A stretch of 64,000 nt of DNA from Chitinophagaceae bacterium (GTDB taxonomy: Bacteria; Bacteroidota; Bacteroidia; Chitinophagales; Chitinophagaceae). The notes beneath the pieces were generated by a model, which did not search any database, was not told where the DNA came from, and saw nothing but the letters and a program-made list of their open reading frames with translations. Where the stretch lies: assembly GCA_016787065.1 (NCBI GenBank), contig JAEUVD010000031.1:1-64000 (forward strand), in the 5' to 3' direction. The translations under genes and the position numbers were made by a program. How positions within the stretch are numbered: the first letter of the stretch is position 1; every line of letters starts with the position of its first letter. Below, piece after piece: positions 28,653 to 38,240 of this stretch.

Positions 28653-30668
28653 TTATTTTTTGATAAATTTGGAACGATATACAAACCCATCGCTTCCAAC
28701 TAATTGAAGTGTATAAACACCTTGATGGATGCTTTCCACATTTAGCTGGGATTCTATGCCACTTATTTTCTTTTTAAGAACAACACGACCTCCCATGTCT
28801 AAGATGGAAACTGTATAATTCATTGCATTTTGTTGCACATTACGAATGTTTAACTGGTTATCCGTTGGGTTAGGATAGAATTCAATCACATCTTCCGATA
28901 CGGTTTGAACTGTGAGCGGCAAGCTATTCAAAATGAATGATTTTATTTCACTGAATGCTCCTTGAACACCGTTACAAACATTAGCAACTTGATATTCATA
29001 CGTTGCTGATGTGCTTAGGCCAGAATACGTTTTGTTTGCGCTATTGGATGTTCCGGTGGTCCAGTTTACAGCACCTAATTGACGGATTCGAACGATACTA
29101 TAATCTACTATATTAGATGGCGACCAATGAATTGTAACAACGCCGATGAAAGCAGTATCGTAATCTAACCAAATATTGGAAGGTGGAGAACAGGTGTTTG
29201 TTGTTGTAAACGTTTTGGTTCCTGTATTGTTACTTGAATCGTTACCGCAATACGTGCGAACCAGAACTTCATAATTTGTAGCTGCCGTTAAACCTAAAAT
29301 GGTTTTAGACGAACCGCTTGCGGTCATATAATTCCAACTTCCTGAAGGTAAACTACGATAAGAAACGGTGTAATAGGATGCACCTGAAACAGCGGTCCAA
29401 TTAACTACGGCATCAAAATCAGTGATATTATTAATGGTAACGTTGGTTACTGAATCGCAAGGCGTTGGGTTTATAATTACATTGGTGGTAGCAAAGCTAT
29501 AAACAGCGGTATTGCTTGAACTATCTGGGTTACAGAAGTTCAGCACCTTTACTTCATAGTATGTATTTTGTAAAAGTCCGTTGAAAACTTTGGATGTTGT
29601 ATTTGCTGTTGAAACACTCCAAGTACCTCCAAGTGATTCGCGGATATACACTAAATAATACGCTGATCCGGCAGCAGCATTCCAAGAAAGTGTTGCGCTG
29701 TTATTTGAAATATTAGAGATTGTTACACCTGTTACTGAATCGCAGGTTGCAGGTGGGTTGATAACAACGGTATCGGTTGTGAAAGGAGTTTCATTCACAT
29801 TCGCACTGCTGAGGTTATTACAAGCGGTTACTACTTTTACAGCATAGCTGGTACCAGGTGTAAGACCAATAATCGTTTTGGTTGTATCGCTGCTAGTTGC
29901 AAGCACCCAACTTCCTCCGGGTAAAGTTCTACGATAAATATTGTACCATGTACCTCCGGCAACAGCATTCCAAGTTAGTTTCGCCGAGGTAGTTGTGATA
30001 TTCGAAATAGTAAGATTGGATACTGAATCGCAAGCCGTGGAAACAGTTCCACTCAAAGTATCTGTGGTGAATGGTGTTGCTACTGTATTCAAACTTGTAT
30101 CACCACTACAAGCAGAACGAACTATGATCTCGTAAGGAGTATTTGGAATCAAACCTGTTACCAATTTGGTCGGAAGTGTTGAAGTTGAATGAATCCAGTT
30201 GCCAGAAGGTAACTGACGACGATAAATATTGTACCAAGCAGCTCCCGAAACGCCAGTCCAATTGAGCATAGCGCCGGTAGCTGTAATGTTAGAAATAGTA
30301 AGATTGGTTATTGAATCACAAACCGGGTTTGAACCGCCACCGTTGTTTAAGGTTGTAAAACCAACGGGGGTAGTGGCTAGACTGGGTACATTGTTACAAT
30401 AGGTTTTAATAGCTACTTCATAGTTGGTAAGTGCTTGTAACCCTACAATAATTTTTGAGTTTGTTGCAGAAGTTCCAATCGTCCAAGTGCCTGAAGGTAC
30501 CGTACGATACCACACTTCGTAATAGGTAGATCCGGTAGCATCATCCCATGAAACCATGGCGCCACTATTAGTAACATTGTTTACAACCACATTCATTACG
30601 GTATCACAAGCTACCGATCGGGTAGCAAGTGCCATCATTAAGCATAAAGCTATATATAACTTTCTCAT
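28653..30668 (-). CDS. T9SS-sorted protein with six FN3 domains
   Basis: 671 residues. Signal peptide MRKLYIALCLMMALATRSVA, then six fibronectin type III domains of about 95 residues. The second to fifth begin CDSxxxxTISN and contain YYxxxYR and GLxxxTxYEVxV. A T9SS sorting domain starts at EFYPNP and ends in SKFIKK. Probably a surface adhesin or carbohydrate-interacting protein; nothing catalytic is visible. Monocistronic, with its own promoter (30702-30733) and terminator (28597-28630). Confidence 0.92.
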   Translation of the reverse strand: MRKLYIALCLMMALATRSVACDTVMNVVVNNVTNSGAMVSWDDATGSTYYEVWYRTVPSGTWTIGTSATNSKIIVGLQALTNYEVAIKTYCNNVPSLATTPVGFTTLNNGGGSNPVCDSITNLTISNITATGAMLNWTGVSGAAWYNIYRRQLPSGNWIHSTSTLPTKLVTGLIPNTPYEIIVRSACSGDTSLNTVATPFTTDTLSGTVSTACDSVSNLTISNITTTSAKLTWNAVAGGTWYNIYRRTLPGGSWVLATSSDTTKTIIGLTPGTSYAVKVVTACNNLSSANVNETPFTTDTVVINPPATCDSVTGVTISNISNNSATLSWNAAAGSAYYLVYIRESLGGTWSVSTANTTSKVFNGLLQNTYYEVKVLNFCNPDSSSNTAVYSFATTNVIINPTPCDSVTNVTINNITDFDAVVNWTAVSGASYYTVSYRSLPSGSWNYMTASGSSKTILGLTAATNYEVLVRTYCGNDSSNNTGTKTFTTTNTCSPPSNIWLDYDTAFIGVVTIHWSPSNIVDYSIVRIRQLGAVNWTTGTSNSANKTYSGLSTSATYEYQVANVCNGVQGAFSEIKSFILNSLPLTVQTVSEDVIEFYPNPTDNQLNIRNVQQNAMNYTVSILDMGGRVVLKKKISGIESQLNVESIHQGVYTLQLVGSDGFVYRSKFIKK

Positions 30669-30701
30669 ATTTCTAGCGTTTTATTTGAGGTAGTAGGCGT
30701 T

Positions 30702-30733
30702 CAAAAGTAGGGTTTTTAATTAGATTGAGCAAA
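30702..30733 (-). promoter_or_regulatory. Promoter of the six-FN3 protein gene
   Basis: Minus strand: TTTG (30730-30733), 20-nt spacer, TACTTTTG (30702-30709), an exact match to the Bacteroidota consensus. The -7 box is 33 bp upstream of the ATG. Confidence 0.7.
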
Positions 30734-30824
30734 AAAGAACCCCAAGAATATGCGTTTAACCGCCAAATTTCTTGCACAATAAATTTTATCGGTTTGCTAC
30801 TCCGTTGTAGGTTTGTGCCTCCAA

Positions 30825-31832
30825 ATGAGAACGCTTTTATCATGGAGTTTGTTTCTATTACTCTCTTTTTTAGGGTCTTGTGATCTTTTTCTTGGTAATA
30901 ATACAGACAAGAATGAGGCCAAAGACGAGCATCCTGAGTTGACGGATGTCACAAACAAAATAAGTGAAGACCCGAAAAACCCGATGTTGTACGTAGCTCG
31001 ATCGCGCATGTACCATCAGTTGAAACAGGATTCTTTAGCCATTATCGACTTGAAAAAGGCGATTCAACTGGATTCTTCCAAATCGGAATATCACAGTGCA
31101 CTCGGACAAATTCTGTTCGATCATAAAGATGTGAGCGGCAGCGTACCTTATTTTCAAAAAGCGATTGAATTAAATCCGAACGACGAAGTATCACATCTCA
31201 AAATGGCCAAAGTATTTCTCTTTACGGCTGAATATCCGAAGGCATTTATCGAAATCAATACGGTATTACGTGCTAATGTGTACAATCCGGAGGCGTATTT
31301 TTTGAAAGGAATGTGTTACAAAAACATGAAGGATACGGCAAAAGCTATTTCTAGTTTTCAAACAGCAGTTCAAACAGATCCGAAGTTTTCCGATGGCTAT
31401 ATGCAACTGGCTTTAATTCATGAAGCACGAAAAAGTCCGTTAGCCTTGCAGTATTTTGAAAATGCCTTCAAAGCAGACCCTGAAAACATGGAGGCACTTT
31501 ACGGACAAGGCATGTACTGGCAAAAACAAGAGAAATATGAGGAAGCGAAGAAGGTTTATCGAAGAATGATAGGTCTCAATCCGGGATTTGCTAAATCGTA
31601 CTATAACACCGGATGGATTTTATTGCAGCAAGATTCAGCCGATAGGGCACTTCGACAATTCGACTTAGCCATTAAAAACCAACCAGATTATGGCGATGCG
31701 TGGTTTAATAAAGGCATCTGTCTTGAACTTCTCGAAAAACCCACAGAAGCTCAAAGTGCTTATGAGCAAGCCGGGGTTTTTCTGAATCATCCACCAAAAG
31801 TAAACGAAGCACTTCAGCGTGTAAAACAATAA
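30825..31832 (+). CDS. TPR lipoprotein
   Basis: 335 residues from the ATG at 30825; a TTG four codons upstream is less likely. Lipoprotein signal with lipobox FLGSC (Cys19), then about eight tetratricopeptide repeats, for example VPYFQKAIELNPNDE and KVYRRMIGLNPGFAK. Predicted to be tethered to the inner or outer membrane on the periplasmic side and to scaffold other proteins. First gene of a tight run with rpe, a UbiA-type gene and maf (gaps of 10, 7 and 10 bp). A TAGGTTTG box at 30808-30815 resembles a -7 element, but a correctly spaced -33 was not seen. Confidence 0.88.
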   Translation: MRTLLSWSLFLLLSFLGSCDLFLGNNTDKNEAKDEHPELTDVTNKISEDPKNPMLYVARSRMYHQLKQDSLAIIDLKKAIQLDSSKSEYHSALGQILFDHKDVSGSVPYFQKAIELNPNDEVSHLKMAKVFLFTAEYPKAFIEINTVLRANVYNPEAYFLKGMCYKNMKDTAKAISSFQTAVQTDPKFSDGYMQLALIHEARKSPLALQYFENAFKADPENMEALYGQGMYWQKQEKYEEAKKVYRRMIGLNPGFAKSYYNTGWILLQQDSADRALRQFDLAIKNQPDYGDAWFNKGICLELLEKPTEAQSAYEQAGVFLNHPPKVNEALQRVKQ

Positions 31833-31842
31833 AAAATACAGT

Positions 31843-32490
31843 ATGGCATTCATTGCACCCTCCATTTTATCGGCCGATTTTTTGCATCTTAGTCGTGATG
31901 TTGAAATGATCAATCAATCTGAGGCAGATTGGTTTCATTTAGATGTTATGGATGGCAGATTTGTACCAAATATCAGTTTTGGATTGCCTGTAATTTCAGC
32001 AATCAAACGAGAAGCAAAAAAAACATTGGATGTTCATTTAATGATAGAAGAGCCCGGGAAATATGCCGAGGATTTTAAAAAAGCAGGTGCTGATATTCTA
32101 TCCGTTCATATCGAAGCTTGTCCGCATTTACACAGAAATCTGCAGCAAATTAAAAGCTTAGGAATGAAGTCAGGTGTAGCCATTAACCCTCATACCCCTG
32201 TTGAAACGATGTTCGATGTTTTACATGATATCGATGTAGTTTGTATGATGAGTGTGAACCCGGGGTTTGGTGGACAAAAATTCATTCCTCATACCCTTCA
32301 GAAAATTACAAAACTGAAAGCAGAAATTAAACGCCGCGGGTTGAATACCTTAATTGAAATAGATGGCGGTGTAACGCTTGAAAATGCATCAGAAATTATT
32401 CTTGCCGGTGCGGATGTGCTGGTTGCGGGTAATACGGTATTTGCTTCTTCCGATCCGCTGGCAACCATTGCACAACTTAAGCAGTGCTAG
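31843..32490 (+). CDS. rpe: Ribulose-phosphate 3-epimerase
   Basis: 215 residues with a TIM-barrel. Motifs APSILSADF at the N-terminus, HLDVMDGRFVPN (about residue 32), MSVNPGFGGQKF and EIDGGVTLEN are diagnostic of Rpe, including metal-binding His and Asp residues. It interconverts ribulose 5-phosphate and xylulose 5-phosphate in the pentose phosphate pathway. Begins 10 bp after the TPR lipoprotein gene. Confidence 0.97.
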   Translation: MAFIAPSILSADFLHLSRDVEMINQSEADWFHLDVMDGRFVPNISFGLPVISAIKREAKKTLDVHLMIEEPGKYAEDFKKAGADILSVHIEACPHLHRNLQQIKSLGMKSGVAINPHTPVETMFDVLHDIDVVCMMSVNPGFGGQKFIPHTLQKITKLKAEIKRRGLNTLIEIDGGVTLENASEIILAGADVLVAGNTVFASSDPLATIAQLKQC

Positions 32491-32497
32491 TTTTACT

Positions 32498-33424
32498 TTG
32501 ACCAAATTGAAGGCCATATTAACGCTCATTCGGTTTCCAAACCTGGTTTTTATTTTTTTAACGCAGGCGTGGGCCTATGGTTATTTGATAATGACCCGAC
32601 TATCGTTATTTGATCTTCTGTTAGAAAGAAAACCGGGTGCCTTATCTCCATTATATTTTGCGATGCTCACGTTAGCCACGGTAATCATAGCGGCTGCAGG
32701 TTATATGATTAACGATTACTTCGACATGAGTATTGATACCATAAACAAACCCGAGCGTGTAACGATAGAGAAAATTTTCAGTCGACGAAGTGTTATTATT
32801 TGGCATATTGTTTTGAACCTCATTGCACTTGTAATGGCATCGTATGTTTACATTACGGTATTAAAGTGGCGATGGATTGTTGTGCAGCTTTTTAGTATTC
32901 TTTTACTTATTATTTATTCCACAAGTTTAAAACGAAAGATGTTGGTAGGTAATATCAGCATCGCTCTGCTAACCGCTTTAACCGTTTTTAGCGCCGCCTC
33001 ATTCGATTACAACTTTCTTTGGGCAGATCTTAACTCTCGAAAAGTACTGGTATTCTGGTTATACATAGGATTTGCCTTTCTCATTACGTTGATCCGAGAG
33101 ATTGTGAAAGACTTAGAAGATATGAAAGGCGATTCGGCGCAAGCATGTAAAACACTACCTTTAGTTTACGGTGCCAACACGGCCAAAACAGTGGTTTATA
33201 TAATATGCTTTATACTTTTTTTTCTAATCGGGTTTGCATTGTTTCAGAAAACTGAACCAGAACAGATGTTAACTATTTTATGGACCGGTGGTATTGTGTT
33301 ACCCTTAAGTGTGTGTATGTATTTTCTGTACAAAGCGAATACAGCCTCACATTTCCATCGCTTAAGTACTTGGATTAAAATTATTACAGCCTTTGGCATT
33401 CTGAGTATGATATTTGTTCGGTAA
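32498..33424 (+). CDS. UbiA-family prenyltransferase
   Basis: 308 residues from a TTG at 32498, 7 bp after rpe; the reading frame extends upstream inside rpe, but no better start exists outside it. Seven to eight membrane helices and both UbiA aspartate motifs are present: NDYFDMSID (NDxxDxxxD) and KDLEDMKGD. Such proteins transfer a prenyl chain to an acceptor. In Bacteroidota this subgroup is often annotated as geranylgeranylglycerol-phosphate geranylgeranyltransferase-like, but the acceptor here is not known. maf starts 10 bp downstream. Confidence 0.85.
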   Translation: MTKLKAILTLIRFPNLVFIFLTQAWAYGYLIMTRLSLFDLLLERKPGALSPLYFAMLTLATVIIAAAGYMINDYFDMSIDTINKPERVTIEKIFSRRSVIIWHIVLNLIALVMASYVYITVLKWRWIVVQLFSILLLIIYSTSLKRKMLVGNISIALLTALTVFSAASFDYNFLWADLNSRKVLVFWLYIGFAFLITLIREIVKDLEDMKGDSAQACKTLPLVYGANTAKTVVYIICFILFFLIGFALFQKTEPEQMLTILWTGGIVLPLSVCMYFLYKANTASHFHRLSTWIKIITAFGILSMIFVR

Positions 33425-33434
33425 ATAATTCCAC

Positions 33435-33980
33435 GTGATCATTCTTGCATCTAAATCACCGCGACGAAAACAACTTCTTGAAATGGCTGAAATTCCGTTT
33501 GAAGTTATCACTAAAGATACCGACGAAGGATTCCCAAATACAATGAGGCTCGACGATGTGCCGATTTTTATTGCCAGAAACAAAGCATTAGCCATTCAAT
33601 CCGACTATCCGGAACGAATTATTCTGGCAGCAGATACTGTGGTGGTCTTGAACAACGAAATTATTGGTAAGCCTCAGGATAGAGAAGACGCGTTTCGGAT
33701 TTTAAAAAAACTATCGGCACAAACGCATCGAGTAATTACCGGAGTAGTTATTTATTTTCCTGATAGAGAACTGGCTTTTAGTGATAGTACCGAAGTGTGT
33801 TTTCATGCACTTTCCGATCAACAAATACATCATTATCTCGATCACTATAAACCGTATGATAAAGCCGGAGCTTATGCTATTCAGGAATGGATTGGCGCTG
33901 TGGGCATCGCATCAATTCAAGGTTGCTTTTATAATGTGATGGGCTTACCAATTAGTAAGGTGGTGCAAGCATTAGTTTAA
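33435..33980 (+). CDS. maf: Maf family nucleoside triphosphate pyrophosphatase
   Basis: 181 residues from a GTG start: MIILASKSPRRKQLLEM is the family N-terminus. The conserved AADTVV and DKAGAYAIQEW segments follow. Maf/YhdE hydrolyses non-canonical or specific NTPs (dTTP/UTP or modified nucleotides) to monophosphates and is linked to septum control. Last gene of the TPR-rpe-UbiA-maf run; it abuts ribE stop to stop with no space for a terminator. Confidence 0.93.
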   Translation: MIILASKSPRRKQLLEMAEIPFEVITKDTDEGFPNTMRLDDVPIFIARNKALAIQSDYPERIILAADTVVVLNNEIIGKPQDREDAFRILKKLSAQTHRVITGVVIYFPDRELAFSDSTEVCFHALSDQQIHHYLDHYKPYDKAGAYAIQEWIGAVGIASIQGCFYNVMGLPISKVVQALV

Positions 33981-34571
33981 CTATGACACAAGTTGCTGCA
34001 TACGTTGAACGTATTTACCTATTACATCAAATTCAATATTCACCAACTTTCCGGCCTCAATGGTATGTATCGTAGTATGCTCAAAGGTGTAAGGAATAAT
34101 GGCTACCTGAAAGGAATTTGAAGTAATATTAAAACACGTTAAACTGATGCCATTTACACATACAGATCCTTTTTCAATCAACAGGGGAGCAAATTTTTCC
34201 GGCGTTTGAAATGTGTAAACATGTTGCGTGGCTTCTGCTTTATGTGCCAGGCATAACGCCGTAGTATCAACATGACCTTGTACTATGTGGCCGTCGAGCC
34301 GACCATTCATCATCATACAGCGTTCTAAATTGAGTATATCGCCCGTTTGCCAAACACCTAAGGTTGTTTTTGCAATAGTTTCTTCGATGGCGCAAACGGT
34401 ATGCCTTCCATTTGAACAAGAAGTTACTGTTAAACAAACACCGTTATGAGCAAGTGATTGATCTACTTTAAGTTCGTTAGAAATTTCCGACGAAATAGTA
34501 AATTCCCGAGAACCATGTTCTTCTCGAATAGCGGTAATGGTTCCAATGCACTCTATGATTCCTGTAAACAT
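33981..34571 (-). CDS. ribE: Riboflavin synthase (alpha chain)
   Basis: 196 residues made of two lumazine-binding barrels. The first starts MFTGIIECIGTI and contains NGVCLTV; the second starts around GHIVQGHVD (about residue 98) and contains NGISLTCF. It dismutates two 6,7-dimethyl-8-ribityllumazine molecules to riboflavin. It follows the small lipoprotein gene by 1 bp on the minus strand, so the two are cotranscribed. No FMN riboswitch is seen upstream. Confidence 0.96.
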   Translation of the reverse strand: MFTGIIECIGTITAIREEHGSREFTISSEISNELKVDQSLAHNGVCLTVTSCSNGRHTVCAIEETIAKTTLGVWQTGDILNLERCMMMNGRLDGHIVQGHVDTTALCLAHKAEATQHVYTFQTPEKFAPLLIEKGSVCVNGISLTCFNITSNSFQVAIIPYTFEHTTIHTIEAGKLVNIEFDVIGKYVQRMQQLVS

Positions 34572-34572
34572 A

Positions 34573-35100
34573 TTATTGCTTTACGGCAGTGCCTGAATGA
34601 TAGCTAATACCGCTGCTTTCATTCAACTGATAAGTAAATTTAATGGTGGCCGTATCTTCAAATCCTTTCTTGCTGCCTAAACCTGTAATGGTATCGGTAA
34701 GATCGCAAAGATGTTGTCCTTGTAAAAAAGTACTATCTAATCGGAGCTTATAATATTTGTCGGCACTGGCTTTAAGTACATTTGTGCCACAGAAACCCAC
34801 GATATTCACTTTAGAGGTATCCACTACCGTAATTGTAATAGGAAAGGAGTCGGTACTGATTACTTCACCGGCTTCATTGTAAAGTGAATCACGATAGAAA
34901 TAGCTTCCGGAGAAAACGGTAGAAGGATAAATACAAATTGAATTATCCGGTACACCTGGAAAGCCCCAATTATAATTTAATGCAGCAGGAATATTGCAAT
35001 ACGGATTGGTTAATCGCGGATCAGCATAAGGTGGAGGATCCTGATATTTTTTACAGGATACCGCCATTACCATCATCAACAGAAGTGTTGCAACACGCAT
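34573..35100 (-). CDS. Small lipoprotein of unknown function
   Basis: 175 residues from the ATG at 35100, which gives a lipoprotein signal with Cys16 (MRVATLLLMMVMAVSCKK); the frame starts 13 codons further upstream without making a better signal. The mature part has a proline-rich beginning and a beta-rich body (SFPITITVVDTSKVNIVGFCG). I do not recognise a family. Upstream of ribE in the same transcript. A TATTTTTG box sits just upstream (35105-35112). Confidence 0.75.
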   Translation of the reverse strand: MRVATLLLMMVMAVSCKKYQDPPPYADPRLTNPYCNIPAALNYNWGFPGVPDNSICIYPSTVFSGSYFYRDSLYNEAGEVISTDSFPITITVVDTSKVNIVGFCGTNVLKASADKYYKLRLDSTFLQGQHLCDLTDTITGLGSKKGFEDTATIKFTYQLNESSGISYHSGTAVKQ

Positions 35101-35303
35101 GCGACAAAAATAACGGATAAAACGGCAAAATCGTATCAAGGAATTTAAAACTATCAGGTTGTATTTGTGGTTTTTATGAAGTATTTCTGGAAGAAAGAAA
35201 ATTCAAAAAGGATTTTTTCGGATATCATGTACCAACCTTCTCAATAAAAAAATACGTCATGGAATTGTCATTTCAGACAGTTTCAAGACAATATAACGAA
35301 CAC

Positions 35304-36998
35304 ATGAAAAAATTAATTTTACTGGCAACAATGCTGTTGCTATGCAGGGTAAGCTTTGCCCAAACCATGAATTTTAGTTGGGTTAAAACAATGGGTGATA
35401 CCTTATTCGACGAAGGTAAACAGGTTACAACCGACCTACAAGGTAACGTGTATTTTACCGGCTATTTTAAAGGTACGGCTGATTTCGATCCCGGTTCGGC
35501 GGTATTTAATTTAACATCAACCGACCTTTGTTTTTTTCTTTCTAAACTCGATGCTCAGGGTAATTTTATTTATGCCAAACAATTTACAGGTATTACGCAA
35601 AGCGAAGGCAATGCCTTACAGGTGGATGCTTCGGGTAATGTATTTTTAGCGGGTGCATTTTCTAATCAAACCGATTTGGATCCTGGCCCGGCAACCTATT
35701 TTTTAACGGCTCAAAGTACCGATGCTTTTGTATGCAAGCTTAATGCCTCCGGCGATTTTGTTTGGGCCAAGCAATTCGGTGGTGCTTATGGCGAATTTGC
35801 TTATGATATTCGAGTAGCTGCAACCGGGCATATTTATTTTACCGGTGAGTTTTACGATTTAGCGGATTTCGATCCCGGTCCGGCTACATACAATTTAAGC
35901 GCACCGAGTGCGGCCGGTATTTATGTATGTAAACTGAATTCCGATGGGAGTTTTGTATGGGCGCAACAAGTTTCAGGGGCTGGCATGTTTAACCGTGGTT
36001 ATGCCTTAGACCTCGATCAGCATCAGAATATTTATTACACGGGTTATTTTTCCGGAACAGCGGATTTCGATCCCGGTGCAGGTGTTCAGAATTTAACATC
36101 TAATGGCTCGCAAGATATCTTTATCTCCAAATTAGATTCGGCAGGAAATTATGTTTGGGCTAAACGAATTGGAGGCACCTACATTGATGTGGCCTATGAT
36201 CTTGTATGTGATAATTCGGGTAATACCTATTTTACCGGAACCTATGCTTCAACCGTTGATTTTAATCCAGGAAGTGGTGTCAATAACTTAATCAGCGGTA
36301 CTAATTCCAGTGGTTTTGTGTGCAAGTTTGATCCGAACGGGAATTATACTTGGGCGAAATCATTTTTCGGACAAAGTGCTTCTTGTATTGGCTGGGGTAT
36401 CGATATCGATGCAGCGAATAATGTGTACACCACAGGATTTTTTTATGGTACGATAGATTTTGATCCGGGTTCAATGAATATGCCTTTTACAGCACAAGGT
36501 TCAGGCCCCGACAACTTTATTAACAAACTAGATGGCAATGGCAATTACGCTTCGACCTTAACCTTGAGCGGATCGGGTGCTACTACAGGTCGATGTGTTC
36601 ATGTGGCTAATGATGGTTCTGTTTACCTAACCGGTTATTTCTCAGAAACTGTTGATTTTGATCCGGGTACTGCGCTCCAAAACGTTACCGGTAATACGAA
36701 TCACGATATTTATGTTCTAAAACTGACCAGCTCAAGTCCAACTGCTACCACTAAGGTGTTAACAAATGCTAGCTTGGTTGTTTATCCTAATCCTGTATTT
36801 CAAGGTAAACTTTGCTGGAATTCGAATAATGATGTACTTGAGGTTGCTCTATTTTCTTTAGAAGGGAAAAAAGTGCGTGCAGTTCAAAGTCCAAAAGATG
36901 ACATGCTCGATGTTACGGGAATACCCGAGGGTACTTATATTTTTCAATTACAGTCCTCGTACGATACCTATCGAGCTTCAGTTCAAATTCAAAAATAA
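35304..36998 (+). CDS. T9SS-sorted SBBP-type beta-propeller protein
   Basis: 564 residues from the ATG at 35304, which starts a clear signal peptide (MKKLILLATMLLLCRVSFAQ); the frame begins 15 codons upstream. Seven repeats of about 60 residues each contain GNVYxTGxFxGTxDFDPGxxxxNLT and a WAKxFGG strand, the SBBP (seven-bladed beta-propeller) pattern. The seven DxDPG turns could bind metal. A T9SS sorting domain begins at VVYPNP (about residue 492). Secreted surface protein, ligand unknown. Confidence 0.9.
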   Translation: MKKLILLATMLLLCRVSFAQTMNFSWVKTMGDTLFDEGKQVTTDLQGNVYFTGYFKGTADFDPGSAVFNLTSTDLCFFLSKLDAQGNFIYAKQFTGITQSEGNALQVDASGNVFLAGAFSNQTDLDPGPATYFLTAQSTDAFVCKLNASGDFVWAKQFGGAYGEFAYDIRVAATGHIYFTGEFYDLADFDPGPATYNLSAPSAAGIYVCKLNSDGSFVWAQQVSGAGMFNRGYALDLDQHQNIYYTGYFSGTADFDPGAGVQNLTSNGSQDIFISKLDSAGNYVWAKRIGGTYIDVAYDLVCDNSGNTYFTGTYASTVDFNPGSGVNNLISGTNSSGFVCKFDPNGNYTWAKSFFGQSASCIGWGIDIDAANNVYTTGFFYGTIDFDPGSMNMPFTAQGSGPDNFINKLDGNGNYASTLTLSGSGATTGRCVHVANDGSVYLTGYFSETVDFDPGTALQNVTGNTNHDIYVLKLTSSSPTATTKVLTNASLVVYPNPVFQGKLCWNSNNDVLEVALFSLEGKKVRAVQSPKDDMLDVTGIPEGTYIFQLQSSYDTYRASVQIQK

Positions 36999-37063
36999 CC
37001 ATCCATAAACCGGAGATTGTTTGAACAAGGCGATTTTTAGACTTCAAAATAATGAATTTTATT

Positions 37064-37095
37064 TTTGGAATTTAGAAAGGTGAACCTTAGTTTTG
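37064..37095 (+). promoter_or_regulatory. Promoter of rpsU
   Basis: TTTG (37064-37067), 20-nt spacer, TAGTTTTG (37088-37095), an exact match to the Bacteroidota consensus, 20 bp upstream of the rpsU ATG. Confidence 0.72.
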
Positions 37096-37115
37096 CGCTC
37101 CATTTTAAATAATTT

Positions 37116-37316
37116 ATGCTCATTATTGATTCAAAAGATTGCGAAAGCATCGATAAGGCCCTCAAGAAGTACAAAAAGAAATTCGAGAAGGCTCATATCC
37201 TGATCCAATTACGCGAACGTCAGACGTATACTAAAAAATCTATCCGTCGTCGTGCTACCATTCTGAAGGCAGTTTACCGTCAGGAGGTTGTTTCTGGTGC
37301 ACGTGACGCGAAATAA
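37116..37316 (+). CDS. rpsU: Small ribosomal subunit protein bS21
   Basis: 66 residues with the basic RRRA and helical ALKKYKKKFEKA segments of bS21. In Bacteroidota, bS21 helps occlude the anti-Shine-Dalgarno sequence of 16S rRNA. The 20 bases before the ATG contain no Shine-Dalgarno sequence. The next gene is xer, 36 bp downstream, the usual neighbour of rpsU in this phylum. Confidence 0.96.
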   Translation: MLIIDSKDCESIDKALKKYKKKFEKAHILIQLRERQTYTKKSIRRRATILKAVYRQEVVSGARDAK

Positions 37317-37352
37317 AAAGGACTTACCTTTACGCTAAATTAATTTGTTTGT

Positions 37353-38240
37353 ATGCATTCAGTACAAGCGTTCTTAGCGTATATACAATCGGAAAAAAAA
37401 TACTCTATACATACTGTTCAAGCTTACCAACGTGATCTTGAACAGTTTTTTTTATACCTAAAATCCAATTATTCTTTAGGGGAAGAACTCGATACACTTT
37501 CGCATCTTCACGTTAGGGGATGGATGGCGCAGCTTAAGGAATCGGGGAATGAAGCGAGGTCGATCAATCGGAAAATTTCAAGTTTGAAATCTTTTTTTAA
37601 TTATCTCCTTCGACAGCAACAGATAGTGCAATCACCCATGGCAAAGGTTGTAACACCTAAAACTAAGAAGCGATTACCGGTTTTTGTTCAGGAAGAAAAC
37701 ATGGATACATTAGCGCGTCAATTGCCGAATCCGATAACGTTTAAAGAACATACGGATCGGTTAGTGGTGGAATTACTATATCAAACCGGGATGCGGCGAA
37801 GTGAACTAAAGAATTTAAAAGAAAGCGACTTGGATGTTTCAAATAAACGACTTAAAGTACTTGGTAAAGGAAATAAAGAACGCTTGCTGCCTTTATCGGA
37901 TGCCATGATAGACTCACTTCAAAATTATTTGTTACTAAAAAAGACAGAAGTAGAACCAAGCGCCTCACATTTTTTTTGTTTGGAAAATGGGAAGCCCTTG
38001 TACGCTAAGTATATTTATTTGGTAGTTACGAATTACCTCTCGCTGGTTAGTACACTCGATAAACGGAGTCCGCATGTATTGCGCCATTCCTTTGCCACAC
38101 ATTTACTCAACCAAGGTGCAGATTTGAATGCCATCAAAGAACTGCTCGGGCATGCTAACCTTACGGCAACGCAGGTGTACACACATAATAGCATCGAGCG
38201 ATTAAAGGATATCTACAAGAAGGCACATCCCAAAGCGTAA
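37353..38240 (+). CDS. xerC: Tyrosine recombinase XerC/XerD type
   Basis: 295 residues. An N-terminal SAM-like DNA-binding domain (about 1-90) and a catalytic domain with Arg148 (TGMRRSEL), Lys172, His241/Arg244 (HVLRHSFATH), His267 (LLGHANL) and Tyr276 (QVYTHNS). This is the full catalytic set. The length and the position after rpsU fit a chromosomal dimer-resolution recombinase rather than a phage integrase. XerC and XerD cannot be told apart from sequence alone, so the symbol is tentative. Confidence 0.9.
   Translation: MHSVQAFLAYIQSEKKYSIHTVQAYQRDLEQFFLYLKSNYSLGEELDTLSHLHVRGWMAQLKESGNEARSINRKISSLKSFFNYLLRQQQIVQSPMAKVVTPKTKKRLPVFVQEENMDTLARQLPNPITFKEHTDRLVVELLYQTGMRRSELKNLKESDLDVSNKRLKVLGKGNKERLLPLSDAMIDSLQNYLLLKKTEVEPSASHFFCLENGKPLYAKYIYLVVTNYLSLVSTLDKRSPHVLRHSFATHLLNQGADLNAIKELLGHANLTATQVYTHNSIERLKDIYKKAHPKA

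Noticed and set aside
37353..38240. Tyrosine recombinase as a mobile-element integrase
   Set aside because: Its position after rpsU, its length and its XerC/D-type sequence indicate the chromosomal recombinase; no attachment-site repeats or phage genes are nearby.
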